Origin: JACVRW01 sp963826165 | GTDB lineage: Bacteria; Actinomycetota; Thermoleophilia; Solirubrobacterales; Thermoleophilaceae | DNA: 64,000 bases | Reading direction: 5' to 3' | Assembly: GCA_963826165.1 (NCBI GenBank) | Contig: CAWGWC010000024.1 | Span: 124,001-188,000 of the forward strand | Shown here: positions 42,661 to 51,333 of the stretch, one piece after another | How positions within the stretch are numbered: the stretch's first letter is position 1 | Layout of the letters: each line of letters starts with the position of its first letter | Notes under the pieces: generated by a model | Databases searched by the model: none | Told to the model about the DNA's origin: nothing | What the model saw: only the letters and a program-made list of their open reading frames with translations | Translations under genes and position numbers: made by a program

Positions 42661-42680
42661 GCCACGATCGCTAGTAATAA
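42661..42680 (+). repeat. 20-bp direct repeat, copy 2 (lipoprotein side of the ars cassette)
   Basis: GCCACGATCGCTAGTAATAA, 19 of 20 identical to 40729-40748. It sits 5 nt before the GTG start of the lipoprotein gene (42686), with the AT-rich box CTAGTAATAA immediately upstream. The 59 nt between the arsM stop and this copy contain nothing recognisable. Confidence 0.75.
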
Positions 42681-42685
42681 CGCCC

Positions 42686-43615
42686 GTGCGGAGGCAGGTC
42701 CTGTCCATGGTCGCGATTGCGCTCGCCCTGCCGGCGCTCGCGCTGGGCTGCCAGGAGTCGGGCTTCGACGAGTCGAAGGAGACGGTGCGGCCGTTGAAGG
42801 TCCAGGACAGCGTGGGTCCGCTGGGTGGCACCAAGGTCCCCGGACAGGCGGAGCGGCCGCTGACGCTGAACACCGATGCGCTCGGTGACACCCTCGCGCT
42901 GGGCGTCCGTCCGGTCCTGGCCGCGCTGCCCGACGGGCAGGTACCGGCCTATCTGCGCTCCCGGGCGAGTGGGCTCGACGTGGTCCCGTCGCTGCGGCGG
43001 GGTGATCTCGGCGCCGCCGAGCAGGCCCGCCCGGACGTGATCCTCGGCAGCAAAGAGGGCCAGGGCGGGCTCTACCGGGGACTGATCGCGATCGCGCCGA
43101 CGATCATGACCGACGGTGGTGGCGGCGCATGGGAGCTGAGCCTGCGACTGCACGGTGAGGCGCTGGGACGGACCAACGACGCCGAACGCCTGTTGATCGA
43201 CTGGGATCGAAGGGTGGCCGCTCTCGACGGCCGGCTGGGCGAGGATCCCGGTGAGACGAAGGTTTCCGTGGTGCTTGTCGGGCCGGGATCGATCCTCGTG
43301 GCCGGAGCAGAGTCGTTCCCCGGCAAGGTCTTGGCCGACGCAGGGCTCGCCCGCCCGGCCGCTCAGACCGACCCGATCGAGACAAGAACCGTCGCCAAGG
43401 GCCGGCTCGACGCGCTCGACGGCGATCTGATCCTGCTCTCCGTCGCCCCCGGCGGCGTGGGGGCCGCGACGGACCTGACGGCCAGCCCGGCGTGGCGGCG
43501 GCTCGCCGCCGTCCGCTCGGGCGCCGTGTGGCGGGTCGACGCCGGCACCTGGTGGACCGGCGGGGGCATCCTCGCCGCGCGAGCCGCCCTGCGCGATCTG
43601 GATCGCGCGCTGTAG
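42686..43615 (+). CDS. periplasmic-binding-protein-like lipoprotein (Fe-siderophore/B12 type)
   Basis: A 309-residue protein. The signal peptide ends in lipobox ALALGC (Cys22). The remainder has the two-lobed layout of BtuF/FhuD-like proteins: GDTLALGVRPVLAALPDG, RPDVILGSKEG, and LSVAPGGVGAATDLTASPAWRRLAAVRSGAVWRVD near the end. No ABC permease or ATPase gene is next to it, so it may share a distant transporter or act as a sensor. It is 53 nt upstream of a degenerate GGDEF gene on the same strand. Confidence 0.85.
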   Translation: MRRQVLSMVAIALALPALALGCQESGFDESKETVRPLKVQDSVGPLGGTKVPGQAERPLTLNTDALGDTLALGVRPVLAALPDGQVPAYLRSRASGLDVVPSLRRGDLGAAEQARPDVILGSKEGQGGLYRGLIAIAPTIMTDGGGGAWELSLRLHGEALGRTNDAERLLIDWDRRVAALDGRLGEDPGETKVSVVLVGPGSILVAGAESFPGKVLADAGLARPAAQTDPIETRTVAKGRLDALDGDLILLSVAPGGVGAATDLTASPAWRRLAAVRSGAVWRVDAGTWWTGGGILAARAALRDLDRAL

Positions 43616-43668
43616 GACGCTCGGCTCTACTGAAGCGTGCCCAAACTGCCGATGGGGACTGCAAGGAC

Positions 43669-44631
43669 ATGTCCCTCGAGCCCCTCGACGCCCTCTCCCG
43701 GCTGGCGGCACGCCGCCCCGGCAGCTTTGCGGATGCAGCCACCGCGGTCCTCGACCTGCTCGGCAGCGCCGTGCCGGGAGGCTGTGTCGTGCTCGGCCAG
43801 GTCGACTGGGACGCCCACGAATGCCGTGTGCTCGACTCGCGCGGCGACGCGATTGCTCGCGGCGAGGAACTGCCGCTCGCGCGCGAACCCGGCGCGACGG
43901 AGCTGATCGACCCCGAGGCGCTCACCGCACTCCGGGCGGTGCCCTGGGCGTCGGCTCCACTCGACGCCGCCGACGGGAGCTTCATCGGTGTTCTGCTCGC
44001 TGCGCCGGCCGACAGCTCGACTTCGCACGACCAGCTGCAGCGGCTCCTGCTCATCGGCTCGCGGCTGCTCTCGTACGAATGGGAGAGCGTCTCCACCCGA
44101 GCCGAGCTGCGACGGCTGTCCGAGGAGGCTCGCGATCGGGCCACCACCGACCCGGTGACCGGTCTCCCGCTGCGCGCTGCTCTGCTCGAGGCCACCGAGC
44201 GCGAGTGGGAGCTCAGCGATCGCGGGACCGTGGAGACCCACCTGGTGATCTGCCGGCTGAGCGACCGTGCCGGGATGGTGGAGCGCCACGGTCAAGCCGT
44301 GGCCGACCTGATGCTCAAGGACGTGGCCGACGTGATGGCCGGAGGGGTGCGTCGCACCGACCACCTCGGCCGCGTCGCCGACGACAGCCTCGCGGCCGTG
44401 CTCGTCGGCTGCAAAGGACGGGCCGGGGCGCTCGCCTTTCTCCAGCGCGTCGAGCTGTCGCTCGCGCGCGTGGGCGACGGACGGCCCGACGCCGCCGCGC
44501 TCGCCTACGGGGTCCAGTCGCTGGCCGAAGCCGCTTCCGCCCGTCACGCGCTGGAGCTGGCCGAGACGGCCGCGCAAACCGGGCCGTACGTTTCCCCTCT
44601 TGGAGATACGGCCGCGGAGGAGGCGGCGTGA
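43669..44631 (+). CDS. GAF-like plus degenerate GGDEF protein
   Basis: A 320-residue soluble protein. Residues about 10-140 look like a GAF-type sensor (LDLLGSAVPGGCVVLGQVDWDAHECRVLDSRG). Residues about 150-310 follow a GGDEF domain (RATTDPVTGLPLRAALLEATERE, and a later helix). The active-site loop reads GRVADDSLAAVL where an enzyme has GGDEF. It should not make c-di-GMP but could still bind a nucleotide or protein. The start is ATG 43669. Its stop overlaps the next start by 4 nt (GTGA), so it is made together with the long coiled-coil protein. Confidence 0.8.
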   Translation: MSLEPLDALSRLAARRPGSFADAATAVLDLLGSAVPGGCVVLGQVDWDAHECRVLDSRGDAIARGEELPLAREPGATELIDPEALTALRAVPWASAPLDAADGSFIGVLLAAPADSSTSHDQLQRLLLIGSRLLSYEWESVSTRAELRRLSEEARDRATTDPVTGLPLRAALLEATEREWELSDRGTVETHLVICRLSDRAGMVERHGQAVADLMLKDVADVMAGGVRRTDHLGRVADDSLAAVLVGCKGRAGALAFLQRVELSLARVGDGRPDAAALAYGVQSLAEAASARHALELAETAAQTGPYVSPLGDTAAEEAA

Positions 44632-47567
44632 GCGCCGAGCCGCTGGCCGAACCGCCCGTGCCGCCGTCCGATCCGGCCGGCGCGACACCCTCTGGGGGGC
44701 CGGGAGGCGGGCTGACCGGGCCCGGCGTGAGCGCTCCGACCCTGAGCGGCGCGGGACGACGTTTCCTCTCGGACATCCTCGTGGAGCTGGGCTTCGTGGA
44801 CCAGACCGCGGCCGATCAGGCCGTCGAATCGGCCCGCCGGCCCGGGATGACGCCCGAGAAGGTGTTGCTGGAGAGCGATCACATCACGGCGGACCAGCTG
44901 GCGCGGGCGCTGGCCGAGCGCTACGCGCTCGACCACATCGACCTCGACGAGTACGCGGTCGATCGCGCCGCGGCGAGGGTGCTCCGCGAAAGCGCGGCCC
45001 GTCGCTACCAGGCGGCACCGATCGGGTTCACCGGCGACGGCGCACTGATCGTGGCCATCGCCGATCCCACCGATTCGCTCGGCCTGAGCGATATCGCGGT
45101 GATGACCAAGCTGCCCGTCCGCCCGGCGGTGGCCGCGCGCGGCCAGATAGTCAAGCTGCTCGACGAGCTCGAGTTCATGGACGAGCCGCTTGCGGCCGGG
45201 CCGCACACGATCGGCACGCTGATCGTTCCTCCGGACGACGACCCTGGGCCGAGCGCCCCACTCGCCGCCGTCCCCTCGGGAGCCGCTTCGCCGTCGCCCG
45301 ACGGCAGGGTGGACAAGCTCGAAGGCGAGCTGTCGGCGATGCAGGACAAGCTCGCCGCGGCGCGCGAGAAGCTCGCCGAGGCGCACGACGCGCTGCGCGA
45401 GGAGCGAGACCGCGCGGCCACCGCGCTGCGGGAGGCGCAGGCGGGCGAGCGCGAGGAGGCTGACCGCAGGCGCCTGGCGGCGGTTGAGGATGCCCTGCGC
45501 GCGGAGCGTGCCAAGGCCGACGAGGCTCGCGCCCGCGTCCTCGACGAGGCCCTCCAGGCTGAGCGGGCCCGGGCCGACAAGGCCCGCACCGCGGTGATCG
45601 ACGAGACGCGCCGCGAGGAACGCGCCCGGGCGGAGAGCGCGCGGGCTGCGGCCGTGGACGAGGCGCTCCAGGCCGAGCGGGCGAAGGCAGAGCAGGCGCG
45701 CACGGCGGCCGAGAAGAGCCGAGCCGACGCGGTTGCCCAGGCGGTGGAGAGCGAGCGTGCCCGGGCCGACCGGGCCCAGGCCGCGGCCATCGAGGAGACG
45801 CTGAGCGCCGAGCGCAGCAAGACGGCGAAGCTGGTCGCACGGGCGAGCGAGGAAGCGGCCGCGGCGGCGCGCGACGAGGCCGAGAAGGCCCGCACGGCGG
45901 CGCTCGACGAAGCGATGCGCGCCGAACGCGGCGAGGTCGAGAAGACGATTGCCGCCGCCCTCGACGACGCCATGCGCGCCGAGCGCGCGGAAGCCGCCCA
46001 GACCGTCGCCGCCGCCGTGGAGGAAGCGCTGCGAGCAGAGCGCGCCAGAGCCGAGAAGACCGTTTCCGCCGCCGTCGACGAGGCAGTGGCGGCCGAGCGC
46101 GGCCGGGCCGACAAGGCGCGTGCCGCTGCCGTGGAAGAAGCGCTGCGTGCCGAGCGCGCTAAGGCCGATAAGAACATTGCCGCCGCGGTGGACGACGCGC
46201 TGCGCGCCGAGCGGGCCCGTGCTGACAAGGCCCACGCTGCCGCCCTCGAGGACGCGCTCCGGGCGGCGGACACCAAGGCTGAGCAGACGCGGGCCGGTGC
46301 CGTGGAGCAGGCCGTCCAGGCCCAGCGGGCCAAAGCCGAGAGTGCGCGCATCAAGGCCGTGGAGGAGGCGCTGCGCTCCGAACGTGTCAAGGCGGAGCAG
46401 GCCGCAGCCGCGGCCGAGGAAGCCCTCGAGGCCATGCGGGTGAAGCTGGAACGTGAGCTGAGTGCCGAGCGGGCGCGGCTCGCGGAGGATCTCGAGGCCG
46501 AGCGTGCCCGCACCGGAAGCGCGATCGATGCTGAGCGCGAGCGTCACCAGAAGGAGCTCGACGCACACGTCGCCCGCACCGACGATGCCGTCGAGGCCGA
46601 GCGGGCCGTGGCCGCGAAGGAGCTGGAGCACGAACGCGGCCGCCACAAGGAGGCGCTGGCGTCGGAGCAGGCTCGCAGCGCCGCCAAGCTGGCCATGGAG
46701 GCCGAGCGTCAGGAGAGCGAGCTGGACGCGACGAGCGCCAAGCACGCCGCTGAGCTGGAAGCCGAGCGGGCTCGTCACGAGCTTCAGCTCGCGGCCGAGC
46801 GCACCCAGCACGTACAGGCCCTGGAGGACGCCCGGGCGTCCAGCATCGACGCCGGCCGGCTGGCGGCGATCGAGCGTGAGCACACCGACCGGCTCGAGGC
46901 CGAGCGCTCCCGCCACTCCGAGGAGGCACATGCGCTCCGAGCCGAGCTGGAGGCCACCGAGGCCCAGAGGGATGAGTCGTCGGCCGAAGCCTCCGCGCGC
47001 CACCGCGAGGAGCTGGAGGAGGAGCGCGCCGCCCATCGGGAGCGCGACGCCGAGCTGCGCGACCAGCTGGCCGCCGAGCGCGCTCGCCGCGAAGAGCTCG
47101 AGGCGGGAGCCACGGGCTCGGCCGAGAGCCGCGAGCGCATCGCCAAGCTTGAGAAGCGCCTGGCCAAGGCGCACGCCAAGCTCGACCATGAGCGCTCGGC
47201 CGGCGGTGCCGAGCTCGATCGCCTGCGCGCCCAGCTCGACCTGTTGGCCGACGCGGACCGCCGCGCCGAGCAGGCCCGGGCCGAATGTGCGCGACTCCGG
47301 GACGAGGGCGAGCGTCAGGCCGAGCTACAGGCCATGGGCGAGCGTGAGCTTCGCGACCACCTGGAGTCGTCGCGCGAGGAGACCACCCAGCTCCGGGACA
47401 AGCTCAGCGCCCTCCAGCAGCGCATCGCCGACGCCACCCGCGCCTTCGAGGCGATGGACTCGGCTGAGCGACGGCTCAACGAGATCACTGAGAGCGCTGG
47501 CGCCGACGGCGCCGAACCCGAGCCCGGCAGCGAAGCCCACTCCGAGACCGGCGTCGCCGGAAACTAG
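44628..47567 (+). CDS. MshEN-like domain with very long helical repeat region
   Basis: A 979-residue protein. Residues about 44-180 (RFLSDILVELGFVDQTAADQAVESA...AERYALDHIDLDEYAVDR) match the MshEN/GspE N-terminal fold, a known c-di-GMP-binding module in type II secretion ATPases. No ATPase follows. From about 220 to 960 it is one long Ala/Glu/Arg/Lys-rich helix, with 19-residue repeats at about 284-600. The unit is AAVEEALRAERARAEKTVS. There is no signal or membrane segment. It likely forms a filament, scaffold or spacer in the cytosol. Coupled translation with a degenerate GGDEF protein suggests the two act together in cyclic-nucleotide sensing. This is inference. Confidence 0.85.
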   Translation: MSAEPLAEPPVPPSDPAGATPSGGPGGGLTGPGVSAPTLSGAGRRFLSDILVELGFVDQTAADQAVESARRPGMTPEKVLLESDHITADQLARALAERYALDHIDLDEYAVDRAAARVLRESAARRYQAAPIGFTGDGALIVAIADPTDSLGLSDIAVMTKLPVRPAVAARGQIVKLLDELEFMDEPLAAGPHTIGTLIVPPDDDPGPSAPLAAVPSGAASPSPDGRVDKLEGELSAMQDKLAAAREKLAEAHDALREERDRAATALREAQAGEREEADRRRLAAVEDALRAERAKADEARARVLDEALQAERARADKARTAVIDETRREERARAESARAAAVDEALQAERAKAEQARTAAEKSRADAVAQAVESERARADRAQAAAIEETLSAERSKTAKLVARASEEAAAAARDEAEKARTAALDEAMRAERGEVEKTIAAALDDAMRAERAEAAQTVAAAVEEALRAERARAEKTVSAAVDEAVAAERGRADKARAAAVEEALRAERAKADKNIAAAVDDALRAERARADKAHAAALEDALRAADTKAEQTRAGAVEQAVQAQRAKAESARIKAVEEALRSERVKAEQAAAAAEEALEAMRVKLERELSAERARLAEDLEAERARTGSAIDAERERHQKELDAHVARTDDAVEAERAVAAKELEHERGRHKEALASEQARSAAKLAMEAERQESELDATSAKHAAELEAERARHELQLAAERTQHVQALEDARASSIDAGRLAAIEREHTDRLEAERSRHSEEAHALRAELEATEAQRDESSAEASARHREELEEERAAHRERDAELRDQLAAERARREELEAGATGSAESRERIAKLEKRLAKAHAKLDHERSAGGAELDRLRAQLDLLADADRRAEQARAECARLRDEGERQAELQAMGERELRDHLESSREETTQLRDKLSALQQRIADATRAFEAMDSAERRLNEITESAGADGAEPEPGSEAHSETGVAGN
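45477..46430 (+). repeat. 57-bp coding repeats (19-residue helical units)
   Basis: Units such as AAVEEALRAERARAEKTVS recur every 19 codons, clearest between about 45,900 and 46,400, with earlier, more varied units. DNA copies differ by many silent and conservative changes, so the repeat is old rather than a recent expansion. Nineteen is not a multiple of seven, which argues against a simple two-stranded coiled coil. Confidence 0.75.
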
Positions 47568-47569
47568 CC

Positions 47570-48889
47570 TCAGCCCAGGCGCGCGAGCAGCCGCTCTTGG
47601 CCGGCCAGCGTCGTGCTGGTGGCCGAGTCGATCTCCACGTCGGTGGTCTCCCCCGGCGCGGCCACGCCGGTGAAGTTGACCGTCTTGTTGTGCTCGGTGC
47701 GCCCGCGCAGCTTCGCCGGGTCGGTTCGCGACGGACCTTCCACCAGCACGGGAAGCGTGCGCCCGACGAAACGCTGAGCCCGGTCGGCGGCGTGATGCTG
47801 CACCAGATCGACCAGCCGTCCCATCCGCTCACTGGCGACATCGTGCGGTATCTGCCCGTCGAGGCTCGCCGCCTCGGTGTCGCGCCGGGGCGAGTAGATG
47901 AACGTGAACGCGGAGTCGTAGCGGACCTCGTCCACCACCTCGAGGGTCTCGTGAAAGTCATCCTCGGTCTCCCCGGGAAAGCCGACGATGATGTCCGTGG
48001 TGAGCGAGCAATCGGGCACGAGCTCGCGGATCATGGCCACGCGCTCGAGGTAGCGCTTCCGGCCGTAGGTGCGGCGCATCGCCTTCAGCACCCGGCTCGA
48101 GCCCGACTGCAGGGGAAGGTGGATGTGCGAGCAGACCGAGGGCAGCTCCGCGTGGGCGAGGATCACGTCCTCGCGAATGTCCTTGGGATGAGGGCTCGTA
48201 TACCTGATGCGCTCCACTCCGTCGACGGCGTCTATCAGGGAGAGAAGCTCCGCGAAGCTGGTCTTCGCCCCCCTCGGAAGATCGCGCCCGTAGGAGCAGA
48301 CGTTCTGCCCCAGCAGCGTGACCTCCTTGACCCCCTCCGAGGCGACCCGCTCGACCTCAGCCACCAGCTCGGGCGCCGGCCGCGAGACCTCGCGGCCGCG
48401 GGTCGACGGAACGATGCAGTAGGAGCAGGCGCAGTTGCAGCCCACGCTGATCTGGACCCAGGCCTGGAACTCGCGCTCTCGCTTCATCGGCAGATGGCCG
48501 GTGAAGCCCTCGAACTCGAAGAATCCCTGGGCGGTGAGGCTGTCGCTGGTCAGGAACTCCGCCAGCTTGTGCACCTGCCCCGGCCCGAAGGCCACGTCGA
48601 CGAACGGGAACTGCTCGAACACCCGCTCCTTCATCGACTGCGACCAGCAGCCTCCGATGCCGACCACACGCTCCGGGTTCTCTCCCTTGAGGCGCTTGGC
48701 CTCGCCCAGGTGGCCCACGAGCCGGTTGTCGGCCTTCTCGCGAATGGAGCAGGTGTTGAAGAGGATCAGATCGGCTCCGTCGCGATGGTCGACCTCGGTG
48801 TAACCCAGCGAGTCGAGCATGCCCTTCATGCGCTCCGAGTCGTGCTCGTTCATCTGGCACCCGAAGGTGGTGAGGTGATACCGCTTCAC
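47570..48889 (-). CDS. miaB: tRNA-2-methylthio-N6-dimethylallyladenosine synthase
   Basis: A 439-residue radical-SAM methylthiotransferase. N-terminal UPF0004 domain: HLTTFGCQMNEHDSER with conserved Cys, plus LILFNTCSIREKAD and IGGCWSQ. The radical-SAM cluster is GCNCACSYCIVPSTRGRE (CxxxCxxC). A TRAM domain ends the protein (KTVNFTG). It adds the methylthio group to i6A37 made by MiaA. The start GTG 48889 gives VKRYHLTTFGCQ; GTG 48934 would add 15 residues without conservation. The gene ends 2 nt from the convergent long coiled-coil gene, showing that the 7 kb block lies exactly between miaB and miaA. Confidence 0.97.
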   Translation of the reverse strand: MKRYHLTTFGCQMNEHDSERMKGMLDSLGYTEVDHRDGADLILFNTCSIREKADNRLVGHLGEAKRLKGENPERVVGIGGCWSQSMKERVFEQFPFVDVAFGPGQVHKLAEFLTSDSLTAQGFFEFEGFTGHLPMKREREFQAWVQISVGCNCACSYCIVPSTRGREVSRPAPELVAEVERVASEGVKEVTLLGQNVCSYGRDLPRGAKTSFAELLSLIDAVDGVERIRYTSPHPKDIREDVILAHAELPSVCSHIHLPLQSGSSRVLKAMRRTYGRKRYLERVAMIRELVPDCSLTTDIIVGFPGETEDDFHETLEVVDEVRYDSAFTFIYSPRRDTEAASLDGQIPHDVASERMGRLVDLVQHHAADRAQRFVGRTLPVLVEGPSRTDPAKLRGRTEHNKTVNFTGVAAPGETTDVEIDSATSTTLAGQERLLARLG

Positions 48890-48943
48890 GCCGGTCGAGG
48901 ATAGCCTGGGCAGGATGGTGAGGGCGCGGGTCACCGCGCGCCT

Positions 48944-49477
48944 CTAGGCGGACGCCCGCTCGGCCAGGTCCGGGTAGCGGACGACGAACCCGTGCTCGTC
49001 CAGCTCCAGCTCGGCGGTGAAGTCGTGATCGAGACCGACGTAGCGGACCACGCCGTCCGACACGGGCTCGTAGCGTTGCTCCGAGCGCAGCACCTCCAGG
49101 TCGGGAACCGAGACCCAGGCCATCACGTGGTCGGCGGCCTTCTCCCCCAGCCGGCGCGCCGGCATGAAGTTGGTGAGCGGCGACAGGGCGAGGTCGCAGT
49201 CGAGCGCCCCCTGTACGTGTGACAGCGCCCGGCCGTTGCGCGACCAGGTGCCGTCGGGCCCGCGGACGAGATCGAGTGCGTGCTCACCGTCCGCGGTTTC
49301 GGCCCGTGCCACCAGGCGACTGGTGACCAGGCGGGCGTCGGTTGTCAGCTCGTAGTGAAGCCGGTGCTCGCGGCCGATCTGCACTCCGCGGGCGCTCAAC
49401 CCCTCGTCGTTCAGCTCGACGGTGCACGACTCCGCCCTCCACTCGTCGACCCCGCGCCACACGTAGAACAGCCTCAT
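48944..49477 (-). CDS. putative glycolipid-binding protein (PF06475-like)
   Basis: A 177-residue soluble protein of the putative glycolipid-binding family: it begins FYVWRGVDEWRAESCTVEL and carries ALDCDLALSPLTNFMPARR and YVGLDHDFTAELELDEHGFVVRYPDL. Crystal structures of the family show a beta-barrel-like cavity; the physiological ligand is not known. It has no signal peptide. It lies between rny and miaB without being part of their pathway. Confidence 0.8.
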   Translation of the reverse strand: MRLFYVWRGVDEWRAESCTVELNDEGLSARGVQIGREHRLHYELTTDARLVTSRLVARAETADGEHALDLVRGPDGTWSRNGRALSHVQGALDCDLALSPLTNFMPARRLGEKAADHVMAWVSVPDLEVLRSEQRYEPVSDGVVRYVGLDHDFTAELELDEHGFVVRYPDLAERASA

Positions 49478-49513
49478 GTCACTCCGTCGGCGGCCCCGCT
49501 CTGGCGTTACGAC

Positions 49514-51001
49514 CTACTTCGCGTAGTCGGTGGCCCGGCTCTCGCGGATCACGGTCACCTTGATCTGCCCGGGGTACTCGAGCTCCTTCTCCACGTCGCG
49601 GGCGATCTGATGGGAGAGCAGGGCGGCCGCGTCGTCGTCGATCGCCTCCGGCTGCACGATCACCCGGATCTCGCGGCCGGCGTGCATGGCGTAGACCTTC
49701 TCGACGCCCTCGTGGCGGGTGGCGATCGCCTCCAGCTCGTGCAGGCGCTTGACGTACTGCTCGAGCGACTCTCCGCGCGCCCCCGGCCGGGCTCCTGACA
49801 GCGCGTCGACCACCTGGACGATGACCGCCTCGACGGTCTGGAGCTCGACCTCGTTGTGGTGTGCCTCCATGGCATGGGCCACCGCCTCGGATTCCTTGTA
49901 GCGGCGGGCCAGCTCTCCCCCGACCAGCGCGTGGGGGCCCTCGGTCTCATGGGAGACCGACTTGCCGATGTCGTGCAGCAGCGCCGCGCGGGCCGCCACG
50001 CGCGGATCCGCACCGAGCTCCTCGGCGAGCATGGAGGCCAGCCGGGCACACTCGATCGAATGGTGCAGCACGTTCTGCCCGTAGCTGGTGCGAAAGCGCA
50101 ACCTGCCGAGCAGCTTCACCAGCTCGGGGTGGATCGACCCGACGTTGGCCTCGAACACGGCCTGCTCTCCCACCTCGACCACGTGCTGGTCGATGTCCGA
50201 CCGGGACTGGAGAAACGCCTCCTCGATCCGCGCCGGATGTATCCGGCCGTCCTGGAGCAGTCGCTCGAGGGTCAGCCGCGCGATCTCGCGCCGCACGCCG
50301 TCGAAGCCCGAGAGCAGGACCGCCCCGGGGGTGTCGTCGATGATGAAGTCGATCCCCGTCAGGGTCTCGAGCGCGCGGATGTTGCGGCCCTCGCGTCCGA
50401 TGATCCGGCCCTTGAGCTCGTCGGACTTGAGCTCGACCACGGACACGGTCGTCTCCACGGCGTGACTGGAGGCCACCCGCTGCATCACCGCGGCGAGGAT
50501 GCTCCGGGCGCGGCGATCGGCGTCGTGGCGGGTCTCCTCCTCGACCTGGCGAATCAGGCGGGCACTCTCGTGCCGCAGTTCGTCTTCCAGCTCGTGCATG
50601 AGGATCTGCTTGGCCTGGCCGGCGCTGAGCCCGGCCACGCGCTCTAGCTCGCGCACCTGCTTGCTCTTGGCCTGCTTGAGCTCCTCGCGGGCGTGATCGA
50701 GGTTGCGCCCGCGGTCCTCCAGCGAGCGCTCGCGTTCGGCGAGCTTCTGACTCAGCGCCTCGAGCGAGCTCTCCCTGGCGTGCAGACGCTCCTCCTGCCG
50801 GGCGATCTCGGTGCGCCGGGCCACCAGCTCCTCCTCGAGCCCGTCCCGGCGCCCTCCCTGCCCCTTGGACTCCGGCGCCGCCACTCCGTCACGCGCCACC
50901 ACCGCGCCTCCGCCCGCCTGCACCGCGCGTGGCCGCTGCACGAGCATCACCACCGCCACCGCGACCGCTGCCGCAACCAGCCCCGCCAGAAGGATGTCCA
51001 T
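49514..51001 (-). CDS. rny: ribonuclease Y
   Basis: A 495-residue membrane-anchored endoribonuclease that starts mRNA decay. N-terminal helix (about 3-22) anchors it. A coiled coil runs to about 175. The KH domain has KGRIIGREGRNIRALETLTGIDFIIDD. The HD domain has HHSIECARLASMLAEELG and ARAALLHDIGKSVSHETEGPHALVGGELA with the HD metal site. ATG 50999-51001 is chosen, 10 nt after GAGAGGA; TTG 51007 is possible. The 3' end DYAK* is typical. Confidence 0.97.
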   Translation of the reverse strand: MDILLAGLVAAAVAVAVVMLVQRPRAVQAGGGAVVARDGVAAPESKGQGGRRDGLEEELVARRTEIARQEERLHARESSLEALSQKLAERERSLEDRGRNLDHAREELKQAKSKQVRELERVAGLSAGQAKQILMHELEDELRHESARLIRQVEEETRHDADRRARSILAAVMQRVASSHAVETTVSVVELKSDELKGRIIGREGRNIRALETLTGIDFIIDDTPGAVLLSGFDGVRREIARLTLERLLQDGRIHPARIEEAFLQSRSDIDQHVVEVGEQAVFEANVGSIHPELVKLLGRLRFRTSYGQNVLHHSIECARLASMLAEELGADPRVAARAALLHDIGKSVSHETEGPHALVGGELARRYKESEAVAHAMEAHHNEVELQTVEAVIVQVVDALSGARPGARGESLEQYVKRLHELEAIATRHEGVEKVYAMHAGREIRVIVQPEAIDDDAAALLSHQIARDVEKELEYPGQIKVTVIRESRATDYAK

Positions 51002-51007
51002 TTCCAA

Positions 51008-51333
51008 TGTCCTCTCGTTCCGGCGCAGGGCGCCGGTCTCAGCCTCAAATGGGGTGAGCGGTGCGGCTCATTCGCCGCAAGACATCAGACGTCGCCGGGC
51101 GGGCACCGTCCCGAACGGAAGGTGCCGACTGCCGTTCAAGGCCCCTCTCGAATGCTCCCTTCGAGAGCTCGGTTGCGTGTGTTCGGAGATACGGTCAAGG
51201 GAAAATCAGGCGATTTGCTCGTCTTTTGTCTCACGGAGGCCGTGCCGGCCGCGTTCACATGAGGGTAACCCTCCCGGCGAGGCCCCGCAACCACCGCAAG
51301 CACGCCACCCGGCGCCGCCCAGGCGACAGCCGG
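51008..51333 (-). other. gene-free region upstream of rny
   Basis: 326 nt between the rny start and the recX stop, with no convincing ORF. It holds a perfect hairpin CTCTCGAA/TTCGAGAG with a 7-nt loop at 51145-51167 and a -35-like TTGACC on the minus strand at 51198-51193 without a clear -10. This probably contains the rny promoter and a structured leader. RNase genes are often controlled by their own product through the leader, but nothing here proves it. Confidence 0.5.

Noticed and set aside
44544..47189. 881-codon minus-strand open frame
   Set aside because: Mirror of the repetitive coiled-coil gene; low complexity and no domain.
51180..51200. LexA-box-like half site upstream of rny
   Set aside because: Only one half matches CGAAC; the other half is absent.
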